A DNA stretch of 64,000 nt from Synechococcus sp. RCC307 (GTDB lineage: Bacteria; Cyanobacteriota; Cyanobacteriia; PCC-6307; Cyanobiaceae), in NCBI GenBank assembly GCA_000063525.1, contig CT978603.1, forward strand, positions 1,483,105-1,547,104, given 5' to 3'. Numbering within the stretch: the stretch's first letter is position 1; every line of letters begins with the position of its first letter. The notes under the pieces are model-generated. The model was not told the origin of the DNA, ran no database searches, and was given only the letters and a program-made list of their open reading frames with translations. The position numbers and the translations under genes are program-made. Shown one piece after another: positions 18,509 to 26,009 of this stretch.

Positions 18509-19381
18509 GTGGAACGCCAAGCCGGACACGACCTGCACCTGCGGCTGCCGCAAGGCCACTGGCAAGCGCTCGAGCGCCATTGCCTTCAAAGCGGAGAGAG
18601 CCATAGCGCGGTGCTGCGCAAAGCCTTGGCCGATTACCTCGATCTCGAACACCACACCCTGTGGCAACTCTCCACCTCAACGGCTGTGGTGGAGGGCGTG
18701 TTTGGCGGCAGCCTGCAGGTGAAGGATCTCGCTGACCACGGCGACTTCGGCATCGGCACCTTTGAGCAGCTCGATGGCGAAGGGATCCTGCTCGATGGGA
18801 TCTGCTGGCAAGCGCGCGCCGATGGCAGCGTCTGCCGCGCGCCTGCTGATGAAGGCATTCCCTTTTGGGTGGCCACCCACTTCGAAGCCCAGCAGCGCTT
18901 CAGCCTCAGCGGTGTCGACAGCATCGAAGCCCTTGGCGCCCAGCTCGATCCCAAACGCCCCGGCGCCAATTTGTTTGTGGCGATCCGCATCAGAGGCCTG
19001 TTTAACGAGGTGCTGATGCGCTCCGTCTCCAAGGTGCCCAAGGGCGTGGGCTTGCTGGAAGCCTCCCAGGATCAAACGATGGTGCGCCGCAACAACATCC
19101 GCGGCACCCTGGCGGGCTTTTGGAGCCCAGAGCACACCACCAGCCTCAACATCCCCGGCTACCACTTCCATTTCCTGGCTGATGACCACAGCAGTGGCGG
19201 CCATGTGTTGGACGTTCAAGCCGCTGAGCTGCAGGTGGAGCTGGATCTGCAATCCAACCTGCGGCTGGCCCTGCCGCAAACCAAGGAATTCCTCGAAGCT
19301 GACCTCAGCGGCGACATCGCCGCCACGCTGCACACCGCTGAAAGCAAGCCCAAAGACGGAGGCAACGGCAGCGCAGACTGA
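18509..19381 (+). CDS. budA: Alpha-acetolactate decarboxylase with ribbon-helix-helix-like N-terminus
   Basis: About 290 residues from GTG 18509. Residues about 50-270 are acetolactate decarboxylase (acetolactate to acetoin): TAVVEGVFGG, HGDFGIGTFEQLDGEGILLD, the EHTTSLNIPGYHFHFLADD stretch with Zn-binding His residues, and GGHVLDVQAAELQVEL. The first 45 residues (LHLRLPQGHWQALERHC ... SHSAVLRKALADYLDLE) look like a ribbon-helix-helix/CopG-type unit and are not part of the classical enzyme (about 235-260 residues). The start is uncertain since no ATG is available nearby. It lies 4 bases upstream of era. Confidence 0.88.
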   Translation: MERQAGHDLHLRLPQGHWQALERHCLQSGESHSAVLRKALADYLDLEHHTLWQLSTSTAVVEGVFGGSLQVKDLADHGDFGIGTFEQLDGEGILLDGICWQARADGSVCRAPADEGIPFWVATHFEAQQRFSLSGVDSIEALGAQLDPKRPGANLFVAIRIRGLFNEVLMRSVSKVPKGVGLLEASQDQTMVRRNNIRGTLAGFWSPEHTTSLNIPGYHFHFLADDHSSGGHVLDVQAAELQVELDLQSNLRLALPQTKEFLEADLSGDIAATLHTAESKPKDGGNGSAD

Positions 19382-19385
19382 AGCG

Positions 19386-20315
19386 ATGGTTGAAATCCCC
19401 CTGGACTCAATACTGAGCCCCACCCCGGAGGGCTTTCGCTCGGGATTTGTGGCCCTGGTGGGGCGCCCCAACGTGGGCAAATCCACGCTGCTCAATCAGC
19501 TGGTGGGGGAGAAGGTGGCGATCACCTCGCCTGTGGCGCAAACCACCCGCAACCGTTTGCGGGCCATCCTCACCACTGAGTGCTCCCAGCTGGTGCTGGT
19601 GGACACCCCCGGCATCCACAAACCCCATCACCTGCTCGGCGAGCGGCTGGTGAAAACCGCGCGCAACAGCATCGGCGAAGTGGATGTGGTGCTGGCGCTG
19701 ATGGATGGCAGTGAACCGATGGGGCGCGGTGATCAATTCGTGCTCGATCTGCTCAAGTCCATCCGCCAACCGGTGGTGATTGGCCTCAACAAACAAGACC
19801 TGATCGCCGAAGAGCAGCGCGAAGAGCTGAACGCCTCCTACAGCGAGGTATTGCCCGATGCACCGCTCCTGCCCTTTAGTGCACTCACCGGTGATGGCTG
19901 CAGCGCCTTGGTGGAAGCCCTGGGCGAACGGCTACCGGAAGGGCCGATGCTGTACCCGAAAGACACGGTGAGCGATCAGCCTGAGAACCTGCTGCTGGGT
20001 GAACTCATCCGCGAGCAGGTGCTGCACCACACCCGAGAAGAAGTGCCCCACTCGGTGGCGGTACAAATTGAGCGGGTGGTGGAAGACGGCCCGCGCACGG
20101 CGATTCTGGCCACGGTGATGGTGGAGCGCAGCAGCCAGAAAGGGATCTTGATCGGCCGTAAAGGCTCGATGCTCAAAGAGATCGGATCAGGCGCGCGGCT
20201 GCAGATGCAAAAGCTGATTGATGGGCCGGTGTATTTGGAGCTGTTTGTGAAGGTGGTGCCCCATTGGCGCCAGAAACCAGGCCGCTTGGCGGAACTGGGT
20301 TACCGGGGCGAGTAA
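19386..20315 (+). CDS. era: GTPase Era, 16S rRNA maturation
   Basis: 309 residues. GTPase motifs are VGRPNVGKS (26-33), switch TTRNRLR, DTPGIHKP, NKQD and SALTGDG. The C-terminal KH domain with ILIGRKGSMLKEIG binds the 3' end of 16S rRNA. ATG at 19386 follows the decarboxylase stop closely, suggesting translational coupling. Normal length and residues. The accessory island begins directly after its stop codon. Confidence 0.97.
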   Translation: MVEIPLDSILSPTPEGFRSGFVALVGRPNVGKSTLLNQLVGEKVAITSPVAQTTRNRLRAILTTECSQLVLVDTPGIHKPHHLLGERLVKTARNSIGEVDVVLALMDGSEPMGRGDQFVLDLLKSIRQPVVIGLNKQDLIAEEQREELNASYSEVLPDAPLLPFSALTGDGCSALVEALGERLPEGPMLYPKDTVSDQPENLLLGELIREQVLHHTREEVPHSVAVQIERVVEDGPRTAILATVMVERSSQKGILIGRKGSMLKEIGSGARLQMQKLIDGPVYLELFVKVVPHWRQKPGRLAELGYRGE

Positions 20316-20326
20316 GCAGTAAAAAA

Positions 20327-20470
20327 CGCGCCATCGATGGCCTCACCTGGGTGATCAGCTGGCAGGAACTTGTGGATCAGGGTCTGCCCTGTCCTGGAAT
20401 CCATCGCATCCTTTTGCCAATTCATGAACCCTCGGATCTGGCTGAACAGCAATGGCGCCAGGCCTTAATC
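20327..20470 (+). pseudogene. Remnant of an ATP-grasp protein C-terminal module
   Basis: Immediately after era, frame 2 reads GLTWVISWQELVDQGLPC followed by PGIHRILLPIHEPSDLAEQQ. This matches the C-terminal end of the ATP-grasp protein at 26.0-27.9 kb (HLKVLLSWQEFLDQGLPC). Only about 50 codons of similarity are present and there is no plausible start, so it looks like the tail of a deleted paralogue. A small intact gene for a free-standing module is the alternative. Confidence 0.5.
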
Positions 20471-20522
20471 CGCGAACAAGGGGGCGATTCCGCGCCGTTT
20501 CTGAGGCCAGCAGGTATTAGCT

Positions 20523-21302
20523 TTATTGGTTTTCATCCATCAAGTTCTTCTCCATTCCAGCAATGATAATCATCTTGCGCTGACCTTGTGAAGCTTGCAC
20601 GGTTGGAACGCCATGCCAGGCCTCAGCCGTTCGGGGCAAAACAAAAGCGCGATTGGAAACAAAATCAATCGTTTTGACTTCAAAAAAATTAGACCAACCT
20701 TGTGGTTTTCCGTTTTTTGGGAATCGATCTTGGTCTTGGGGATTCTTTGGGACGTAGAGTCGAGTTCCGCATGCATTAAGCCCTTGATGCTCTGGCAGAT
20801 AGGCCAAGATTGTAAAAACTCTGCTTGGTGGGTCGAGATGAGGGCCAATACTGTAACCATCGCTATCACGAATCAATACCGTTGTGAGATGCACTGATGG
20901 GTGCCGATCCTTTTCTTTGGCTAAATGTGCTGGAATGATGGCATCGAGTAGTTGGCTGCTAAAAGCAGGATTATTGAGATGGTGCTGAAATGTGTCCCAG
21001 AATTCAGCTGCAGGTTGCTGGAATGATGCTATGTGACTTTTCCCCAATGCATTGTCACTCAGTGGTGCACACAATCGATAAATGTAATCCTTGTTCTGGC
21101 CTGGATAAGGCTTCATCATCTCTGGGGTCGGGAAATATTCATGGATGACTGCCAGAGACGCAGGATCAAAGCAATCATCAATCACTCCGTGGGGTGCCGG
21201 CTGTTGGTAGCGAACCTGCCCACTTGTGCATGAACGCAATAAAGAGTCTGCAGCTTTGATGCCAAGGTCTTGATCTGTCATGGCTGGGTCAATGAGGGGC
21301 AT
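20523..21302 (-). CDS. 2-oxoglutarate/Fe(II)-dependent oxygenase-like protein
   Basis: 259 residues from ATG 21302 (MPLIDPAMTDQDLG), chosen because GAGGA lies 8 bases upstream and the longer ORF would overlap the previous gene. The double-stranded beta-helix signature is visible: H155-x-D157 in SIGPHLDPPSRVF, a distal His230 in EAWHGVPTV and Arg242 (QRKMIII) for 2OG. Relatives hydroxylate peptides, small molecules or nucleotides; the substrate is unknown. The gene is clearly AT-richer than era. It is downstream of, and 10 bases from, the TPR gene on the same strand, so probably an operon. Confidence 0.7.
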   Translation of the reverse strand: MPLIDPAMTDQDLGIKAADSLLRSCTSGQVRYQQPAPHGVIDDCFDPASLAVIHEYFPTPEMMKPYPGQNKDYIYRLCAPLSDNALGKSHIASFQQPAAEFWDTFQHHLNNPAFSSQLLDAIIPAHLAKEKDRHPSVHLTTVLIRDSDGYSIGPHLDPPSRVFTILAYLPEHQGLNACGTRLYVPKNPQDQDRFPKNGKPQGWSNFFEVKTIDFVSNRAFVLPRTAEAWHGVPTVQASQGQRKMIIIAGMEKNLMDENQ

Positions 21303-21312
21303 GAAATTTTCC

Positions 21313-22692
21313 TCATTCAATGCCAGATGTCTCGGGTGGGCATGGGCTGGCTTGTTTGTTTTCCATGATTTCAACTTGTGCTAAAAAATTGGCGTTGGCA
21401 GGGCTTAAACTTGGCTGCGGATACCCGGTCAGTGGGTCACCCATGGCGTTTGCGTAGGCGATCCAGTTTTTGATAATAAGCCATTCACCGAGATTAAACG
21501 CAGAGGCGGATTTGTTGATCGGCATGGAATCCTTTTGATTGAAAAATTGGACTTCCTTGTTTGCCCACTCTTCGCGTTGCCTTGGCCCTTCCTGAAGACT
21601 TGTGGATGTATTGATTGCTCCGTAATCGGGGTATTCTTTTCGGAAGGATGTGCATCCTCGATTGATTGAAACCTCGGGGGAAAGAGCTGTCCTTTTCCGG
21701 CATTCTAAAATTACATTTTTGGCAACGTGCGCGGCTTCCTTCACGTCTGAGCAGTAAATTAATCCCTTGTAAAAATTGTTTTGGTCTGGCCGTAATTCAA
21801 TCATGCACTTGCTTGTATTACTATCTTTGAGATGCATCGTTTTCATGAAAAAATGAAGCATCAGCAGCTCGTCTAGGCTTTTAACGTTAAGTTGAATTTT
21901 GTAGCAGCTGTGGCATCGCTTGGCGATCGCTTGATGAGCAAGAAAGAATTTGCTGAGGGCGGAGCAGTTTGGAGCTTCGGATTGTTGAACATAATAGATC
22001 TGGGTCAGGCTTGTATTGATCTGCTGACCAAGTGAGGCTGTAATGATGAAGGCTTTTTGGATGAATTGCTGAATCTCAGCTGCGCTAATTGTGCTGTTGT
22101 TGGCTCCAGGCAATTGAAGCTTTCTGAGTTCTACGTCGACACTCTCGATCGGGTGGATTGCCTTTGAATTGATTGTGTTTCTTTGTTGCTGAAGTGTGAG
22201 TGTTAAAAGATCACAGGCTTTAGTTGTATCGGCAGCATTGGATTTAATTGATTCAAGTGCACAGGCCAGTGCTTGATCGAGATTGCCAAATTTGCGGTAG
22301 AGGTGGCCAAGCTCGATCGTTGCGTCGATATTGTGAGGATCAATTTTCAGGGCCTGGTGATTTGATTGAAGCGCCTCACGGAAGTTGCCAAGCTCCCTGT
22401 GAATCAATCCTTGGATCCAGTAAGAGTTGGTGTCATTTGGATCCAGCAAAATAGCTTGAGATATTGAAGAGAGCGCCTGGTTAAGGTGGCCGCAATCTCT
22501 ACAGCTGGAGGCAAAGCTTTTGTGTGCTTCTGCGCTCTTGGGATTGCTTTTGATGGCTTCGAGGGCGGTTGCCAGCGCCTGGGCTAGTTGCGTTGATGCC
22601 AGTTTGGGCCTCTCAGACGCTGCTACATATTTTATGGGATGTCTGGAATTATTCGATAAAGTGTTGGGGTTTTGCTCGCCGATGGAATGCAA
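21313..22692 (-). CDS. TPR protein with a C-terminal domain of unknown function
   Basis: About 459 residues. Residues about 45-150 are three TPR units (YWIQGLIHRELGNFREALQS, ELGHLYRKFGNLDQALACAL). The C-terminal 300 residues have no recognised family, carry several Cys and end near FNLGEWLIIKNWIAYANAMG. The only in-frame start is TTG at 22692, which overlaps the first codons of the divergent sulfotransferase gene and has no ribosome binding site, so the 5' end may be truncated or misplaced. Low GC marks it as part of the island. Pairing with the 2OG oxygenase suggests a scaffold or substrate-binding role (inference). Confidence 0.65.
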   Translation of the reverse strand: MHSIGEQNPNTLSNNSRHPIKYVAASERPKLASTQLAQALATALEAIKSNPKSAEAHKSFASSCRDCGHLNQALSSISQAILLDPNDTNSYWIQGLIHRELGNFREALQSNHQALKIDPHNIDATIELGHLYRKFGNLDQALACALESIKSNAADTTKACDLLTLTLQQQRNTINSKAIHPIESVDVELRKLQLPGANNSTISAAEIQQFIQKAFIITASLGQQINTSLTQIYYVQQSEAPNCSALSKFFLAHQAIAKRCHSCYKIQLNVKSLDELLMLHFFMKTMHLKDSNTSKCMIELRPDQNNFYKGLIYCSDVKEAAHVAKNVILECRKRTALSPEVSINRGCTSFRKEYPDYGAINTSTSLQEGPRQREEWANKEVQFFNQKDSMPINKSASAFNLGEWLIIKNWIAYANAMGDPLTGYPQPSLSPANANFLAQVEIMENKQASPCPPETSGIE

Positions 22693-24195
22693 AAAAATGC
22701 GCCAACGCCGGCAACCTCTCCAGCTTTAGCCGAAGCTCTGCAGCGGGTGAGCCAGCACCCTGGTGATCACAAGGCCTACCAGCAACTCAGTGCGGCCTAT
22801 GCCAAGGAGCATCAGGCCGATCTTGCTCTGGCGGCGGCCCTGCAAGCCATTGCGCTAGAGCCCAAAGTTCCCGAGCCTTACTTGCAAGCTGCAGCGGTGT
22901 ATCGCGATTGGAATCAAACCCAACGAAGCAAGGAGATTCTGCTGCGCTGCATTGAGCATTGCCCCAGCAGCCATGACGCCCACTTGCTGCTGGCGACTAA
23001 CTATCGCGCCTTGCGTGAACTTGATCGGTTTGAAGAGGCGATTCAGCGCTGCCTTGCGCTTCAACCCGGCTCGCCAGGAGCATTGATTGAGCTGGCGTCA
23101 CTGGAGCGCAACAAGGGCAACCGGCAACGCTGCAAAGAGCTTTTAGGTCAGGCTTTGGCTGCTGATGATGAGAAGATCGTCGCTGTATTAGGCCAAGCTG
23201 CCGATCTTCAGAGTGATCAAGAGGCGATCGACATTCTTGATTCCATTGATCGACTGATCAGCAGATTACCGGATCGCAGACAGCATGAAACGTTGAATTT
23301 TGCCCGATTTGAATGTCTGCATCGGCTGGGTGATGTTGCGCAAGCAGCCGCTGCCCTGCAGCAGGCCAATCAGGCCAAGCTCCAGCGGTTGCCCTCCAAC
23401 AAAATCGCCATGCTGGAGCGCATCCACGCTGGTGCAACAACCCCCAGCGGCGTGGCGCCACAGGCCTCCGCCCACAGCCAGCCTGTGTTCATCGTTGGCA
23501 TGCCGCGCAGTGGCTCCACCCTGCTGGCCTCAATCTTGAGCATGAAGGAGGGCAGCGTCGATTTGGGTGAACCCGGCGCGATGGGCCAGGCCATTGCCCA
23601 GCTCAACCACCAAGCCAGCGGCACATTGGATGGCCTGTATCGCGCTCGCCTCGATGAACTCCCTCTGCTGAACAAGCCAAGCCAAGCCGCTATCACGATC
23701 GATAAATCGCTCTACAACTTCATTCACTGCAATGTGATCCTTGATCTGATCCCCAACGCCAAAGTGATCCACAGCCGGCGCAATCCTCTCGACAACATTC
23801 TCTCGATGTTGCGGGCGCGGATGGTTTCACCACAAAACTATTGCTCCGATGTTGTTGATGCTGCTGAAGTGATCATTGCTCAGGAGCAGGCAATGCTTGG
23901 CTTCAAGGAACGCTACGGCGAAAGGATCTTCACCAACAACTACGAGCAACTCACCCAAACCCCTGAACACCACATCCGCACACTGCTCTCATGGCTGGGC
24001 TGGCCCTGGGATGAGCGCTACTTGAACCACCACCGCAAAGATCGCTTGATTTTCAATGCCAGCGCCATACAGGCCCGCAACCCCATCAACAGTCGCTCTG
24101 TTCAGGGCTGGCGCCGCTATGCCGATCTGCTGGAACCAGCCCGGCAGTGCTTGATCAGCAGCGGGCTGTTTGATTCAGCTGACCTAACGGCTTAA
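22687..24195 (+). CDS. TPR-repeat sulfotransferase
   Basis: 502 residues. The N-terminal 240 residues are TPR repeats (AYQQLSAAYAKEHQADLAL, LLLATNYRALRELDRFEEAI). The C-terminal sulfotransferase domain has the PAPS 5'-phosphosulfate loop GMPRSGSTLLAS near residue 274 and the 3'-phosphate motif VIHSRRNPLDNILS near 364. It transfers sulfate from PAPS to a peptide, glycan or small molecule. TPR-sulfotransferases of this layout are frequent in marine bacteria with unknown acceptors. ATG at 22687 is preferred to the upstream TTG. Its last 50 codons recur as a fragment at 25.5 kb. Confidence 0.85.
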   Translation: MQKNAPTPATSPALAEALQRVSQHPGDHKAYQQLSAAYAKEHQADLALAAALQAIALEPKVPEPYLQAAAVYRDWNQTQRSKEILLRCIEHCPSSHDAHLLLATNYRALRELDRFEEAIQRCLALQPGSPGALIELASLERNKGNRQRCKELLGQALAADDEKIVAVLGQAADLQSDQEAIDILDSIDRLISRLPDRRQHETLNFARFECLHRLGDVAQAAAALQQANQAKLQRLPSNKIAMLERIHAGATTPSGVAPQASAHSQPVFIVGMPRSGSTLLASILSMKEGSVDLGEPGAMGQAIAQLNHQASGTLDGLYRARLDELPLLNKPSQAAITIDKSLYNFIHCNVILDLIPNAKVIHSRRNPLDNILSMLRARMVSPQNYCSDVVDAAEVIIAQEQAMLGFKERYGERIFTNNYEQLTQTPEHHIRTLLSWLGWPWDERYLNHHRKDRLIFNASAIQARNPINSRSVQGWRRYADLLEPARQCLISSGLFDSADLTA

Positions 24196-24234
24196 ACGGG
24201 GCGTGGACTTGTGTTCAGCTCTTCAATCTGGGCA

Positions 24235-25440
24235 TCAGGCTGACTGCAGCAGATCGCTGCGCGTGCCCAGGTCATTGCCGATTGCGATCCAATGATCCAG
24301 GCAGCCCTGGCGTAGCTGGGCGGCCCCATCACCTCCCACGCCCTCCAGTTGCAGCAGCAGCCCCATCAGGGCCATGGTGTTGCCCTGGTGAATCTGATCG
24401 AACAGCTCATTTGCCCGCAGACCCGGCACTACTGCACATGCCCTGGAGAACAGGGTGCGAGGCAGACCGGGCTCTCGCCTCAGACCCAGCAGCGGCTGGA
24501 CCACCACCAGCTTGTCGTCCTGGCGTTCAATCGTGCAGGGCTTGGTCAGACCGTCGCTCCGCCCCCCCCCTTGCACCACCACCTGCTGGCCGTTGTGCTG
24601 AAGGCAGAGGTTGAGGCTGAACCCCGAAGGTTCCTGGCAGTTGAAGCCGTAGCCGAGCAGGCGGTGCAACGGATCGCTGACGGAGTAGTTCACCAGAATT
24701 TCGTCGGCATGGACGCCGCCGACGGCGATGCCATCGCCACCTTGGTTAAAGCCCTTGGCAGCCGGCGCATGGTTCACCAGTTCGATGACCGGCATCAAGA
24801 CTTTGTTGCCTTTGTGGTTGATGAAGCGGGTCTTCAGAAAGCGCTGAAAGATTTCCTGTTCGCGGTTCTCGCCGGGAAAGCGATTGTCGAGGTTGTAAAG
24901 GCCCAGACGCTTGAGGTCCTGGTGAACGGCATCAGGTAGCGCCTTCAAGCCTTCTTCAAAGGCTTCGATCGAACGGCAGCCGTCCAAGCCCCAGGAGTGG
25001 TTGGCCTGATACTGCATGAACCAATCGGCATAGCCGGGGGGAAAGGCGCTGGGATCCTTGATCACCACCGCCCCCTCCTGCAGTCGTACGGCGTCGATCG
25101 GCACCAGCAGTGCATCGGGAACCCGCAGCTTCACCGTTTTGCCAGGGTCGATCGGAAACAGCCCCATGCCGAAGGGACCCTCGCGCTGCATCACGTTCTC
25201 GGCGATGCCGCCGAAGCCACGAAACGCCTCTAGCAGTTCCTGCCACATAGCCGACGGTGCAATCGTTCCTACACAGAACGCGATGTACTTTTCCACCCAT
25301 TCATTGCCCTGTTCATGCCGCCGGTGCAAACCGTCATTGACCCCAACAAGCAAGAGCGGATTGCAGTTCAAAATGCCGCAACTGAATGCCTGATGCAGAA
25401 CGGTGTTGCCGGTGATGCTCCATCCGCTCAACGCCTTCAC
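24235..25440 (-). CDS. SET-domain-like protein (putative protein methyltransferase)
   Basis: About 400 residues. The C-terminal half carries the SET-like pattern of the Rubisco LSMT/SETD3 branch: MPVIELVNHAPAAKGFN (the NH motif) and then HADEILVNYSVSDPLHRLLG before GYGF. Such enzymes methylate Lys or His side chains with SAM. The N-terminal SET half is not clear and catalytic competence is unproven. The start is uncertain: GTG 25440 is drawn. An ORF to 25536 is open but its first 20 codons are antisense to the duplicated sulfotransferase tail, so they are unlikely to be native. Confidence 0.6.
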   Translation of the reverse strand: MKALSGWSITGNTVLHQAFSCGILNCNPLLLVGVNDGLHRRHEQGNEWVEKYIAFCVGTIAPSAMWQELLEAFRGFGGIAENVMQREGPFGMGLFPIDPGKTVKLRVPDALLVPIDAVRLQEGAVVIKDPSAFPPGYADWFMQYQANHSWGLDGCRSIEAFEEGLKALPDAVHQDLKRLGLYNLDNRFPGENREQEIFQRFLKTRFINHKGNKVLMPVIELVNHAPAAKGFNQGGDGIAVGGVHADEILVNYSVSDPLHRLLGYGFNCQEPSGFSLNLCLQHNGQQVVVQGGGRSDGLTKPCTIERQDDKLVVVQPLLGLRREPGLPRTLFSRACAVVPGLRANELFDQIHQGNTMALMGLLLQLEGVGGDGAAQLRQGCLDHWIAIGNDLGTRSDLLQSA

Positions 25441-25492
25441 AGGTGATGGACGCGGAGCTTTGAGGAGGGCCCTACCAACACAGCAAAAATCA

Positions 25493-25642
25493 TTGATTTT
25501 TAATGCCAGCGCCGTACAGGCCCGCAGCCCCATCAACCGGCGTTCTGTTCAGGGCTGGCGCCGTACTGCCGATGTGCTGGAACCAGCCCGGAAATGCTTG
25601 ATCAGAAGCGGACTGTTTGATTCAACTGCCTTAACGGTGTGA
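25493..25642 (+). pseudogene. Duplicated 3' end of the TPR-sulfotransferase gene
   Basis: Encodes LIFNASAVQARSPINRRSVQ and on to GLFDSTALTV, nearly the same as the last 50 residues of the sulfotransferase (LIFNASAIQARNPINSRSVQ to GLFDSADLTA). Nucleotide similarity also continues a little beyond both ends, from about 25478 into the first 20 bases after the stop. No sulfotransferase core precedes it; the SET-like gene occupies that place. It is therefore a decayed second copy. Confidence 0.8.
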
Positions 25643-25662
25643 ACAGGCCTGAGGGCTTGTGC

Positions 25663-25836
25663 TTAGAAATCGATCTTGGTTTCCCCGCCGCCGCCGCCTT
25701 TGCCGGTGTCGGTGTTGGGGTCGGTGTTGGGCCCAGCCAGCTCCAGCGATGCCTGCTGTTGGCGGCGGAATTCAGCCACCTGCTCGAGCACCGCAGCATC
25801 CACCTCGAAGGGCAGTTGGGTCGAGGTGGTCTCCAT
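25663..25836 (-). CDS. Small acidic/Gly-rich peptide, possible modified-peptide precursor
   Basis: 57 residues from ATG 25836 (METTSTQLPFEVDAAVLEQV). In-frame TTG starts at 25854 and 25944 could lengthen it to 93. The N-terminal part is a predicted amphipathic helix (EQVAEFRRQQQASLEL). It is followed by a repeated PNTDPNTDT, a GKGGGGG run and the terminal ETKIDF. The layout of helical leader, Gly-rich spacer and short Thr/Asp-containing end resembles ribosomal peptide precursors. It lies between the sulfotransferase remnant and the divergent ATP-grasp ligase. No family is recognised and the role is inferred from context only. Confidence 0.5.
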   Translation of the reverse strand: METTSTQLPFEVDAAVLEQVAEFRRQQQASLELAGPNTDPNTDTGKGGGGGETKIDF

Positions 25837-26009
25837 CTTGATGGCTGGTGCCAAATCTTTGTCGAGATTAATAGAAGTGTTTGACCTGTCAAGAATTCCC
25901 TTGCAGGGTGATGGTCTTGCCGTCCTCGCTGTCTCACTCGACAATGCCGCCGGCAGCGCTGCGGAAGCTGCCCATGAATCGGGGTTGACCTTGTGCGCTG
26001 GCGGGATTG

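Noticed and set aside
20595-20897. 100-codon plus-strand ORF opposite the 2OG oxygenase
   Set aside because: No protein features; the minus strand carries the HxD...H oxygenase motif.
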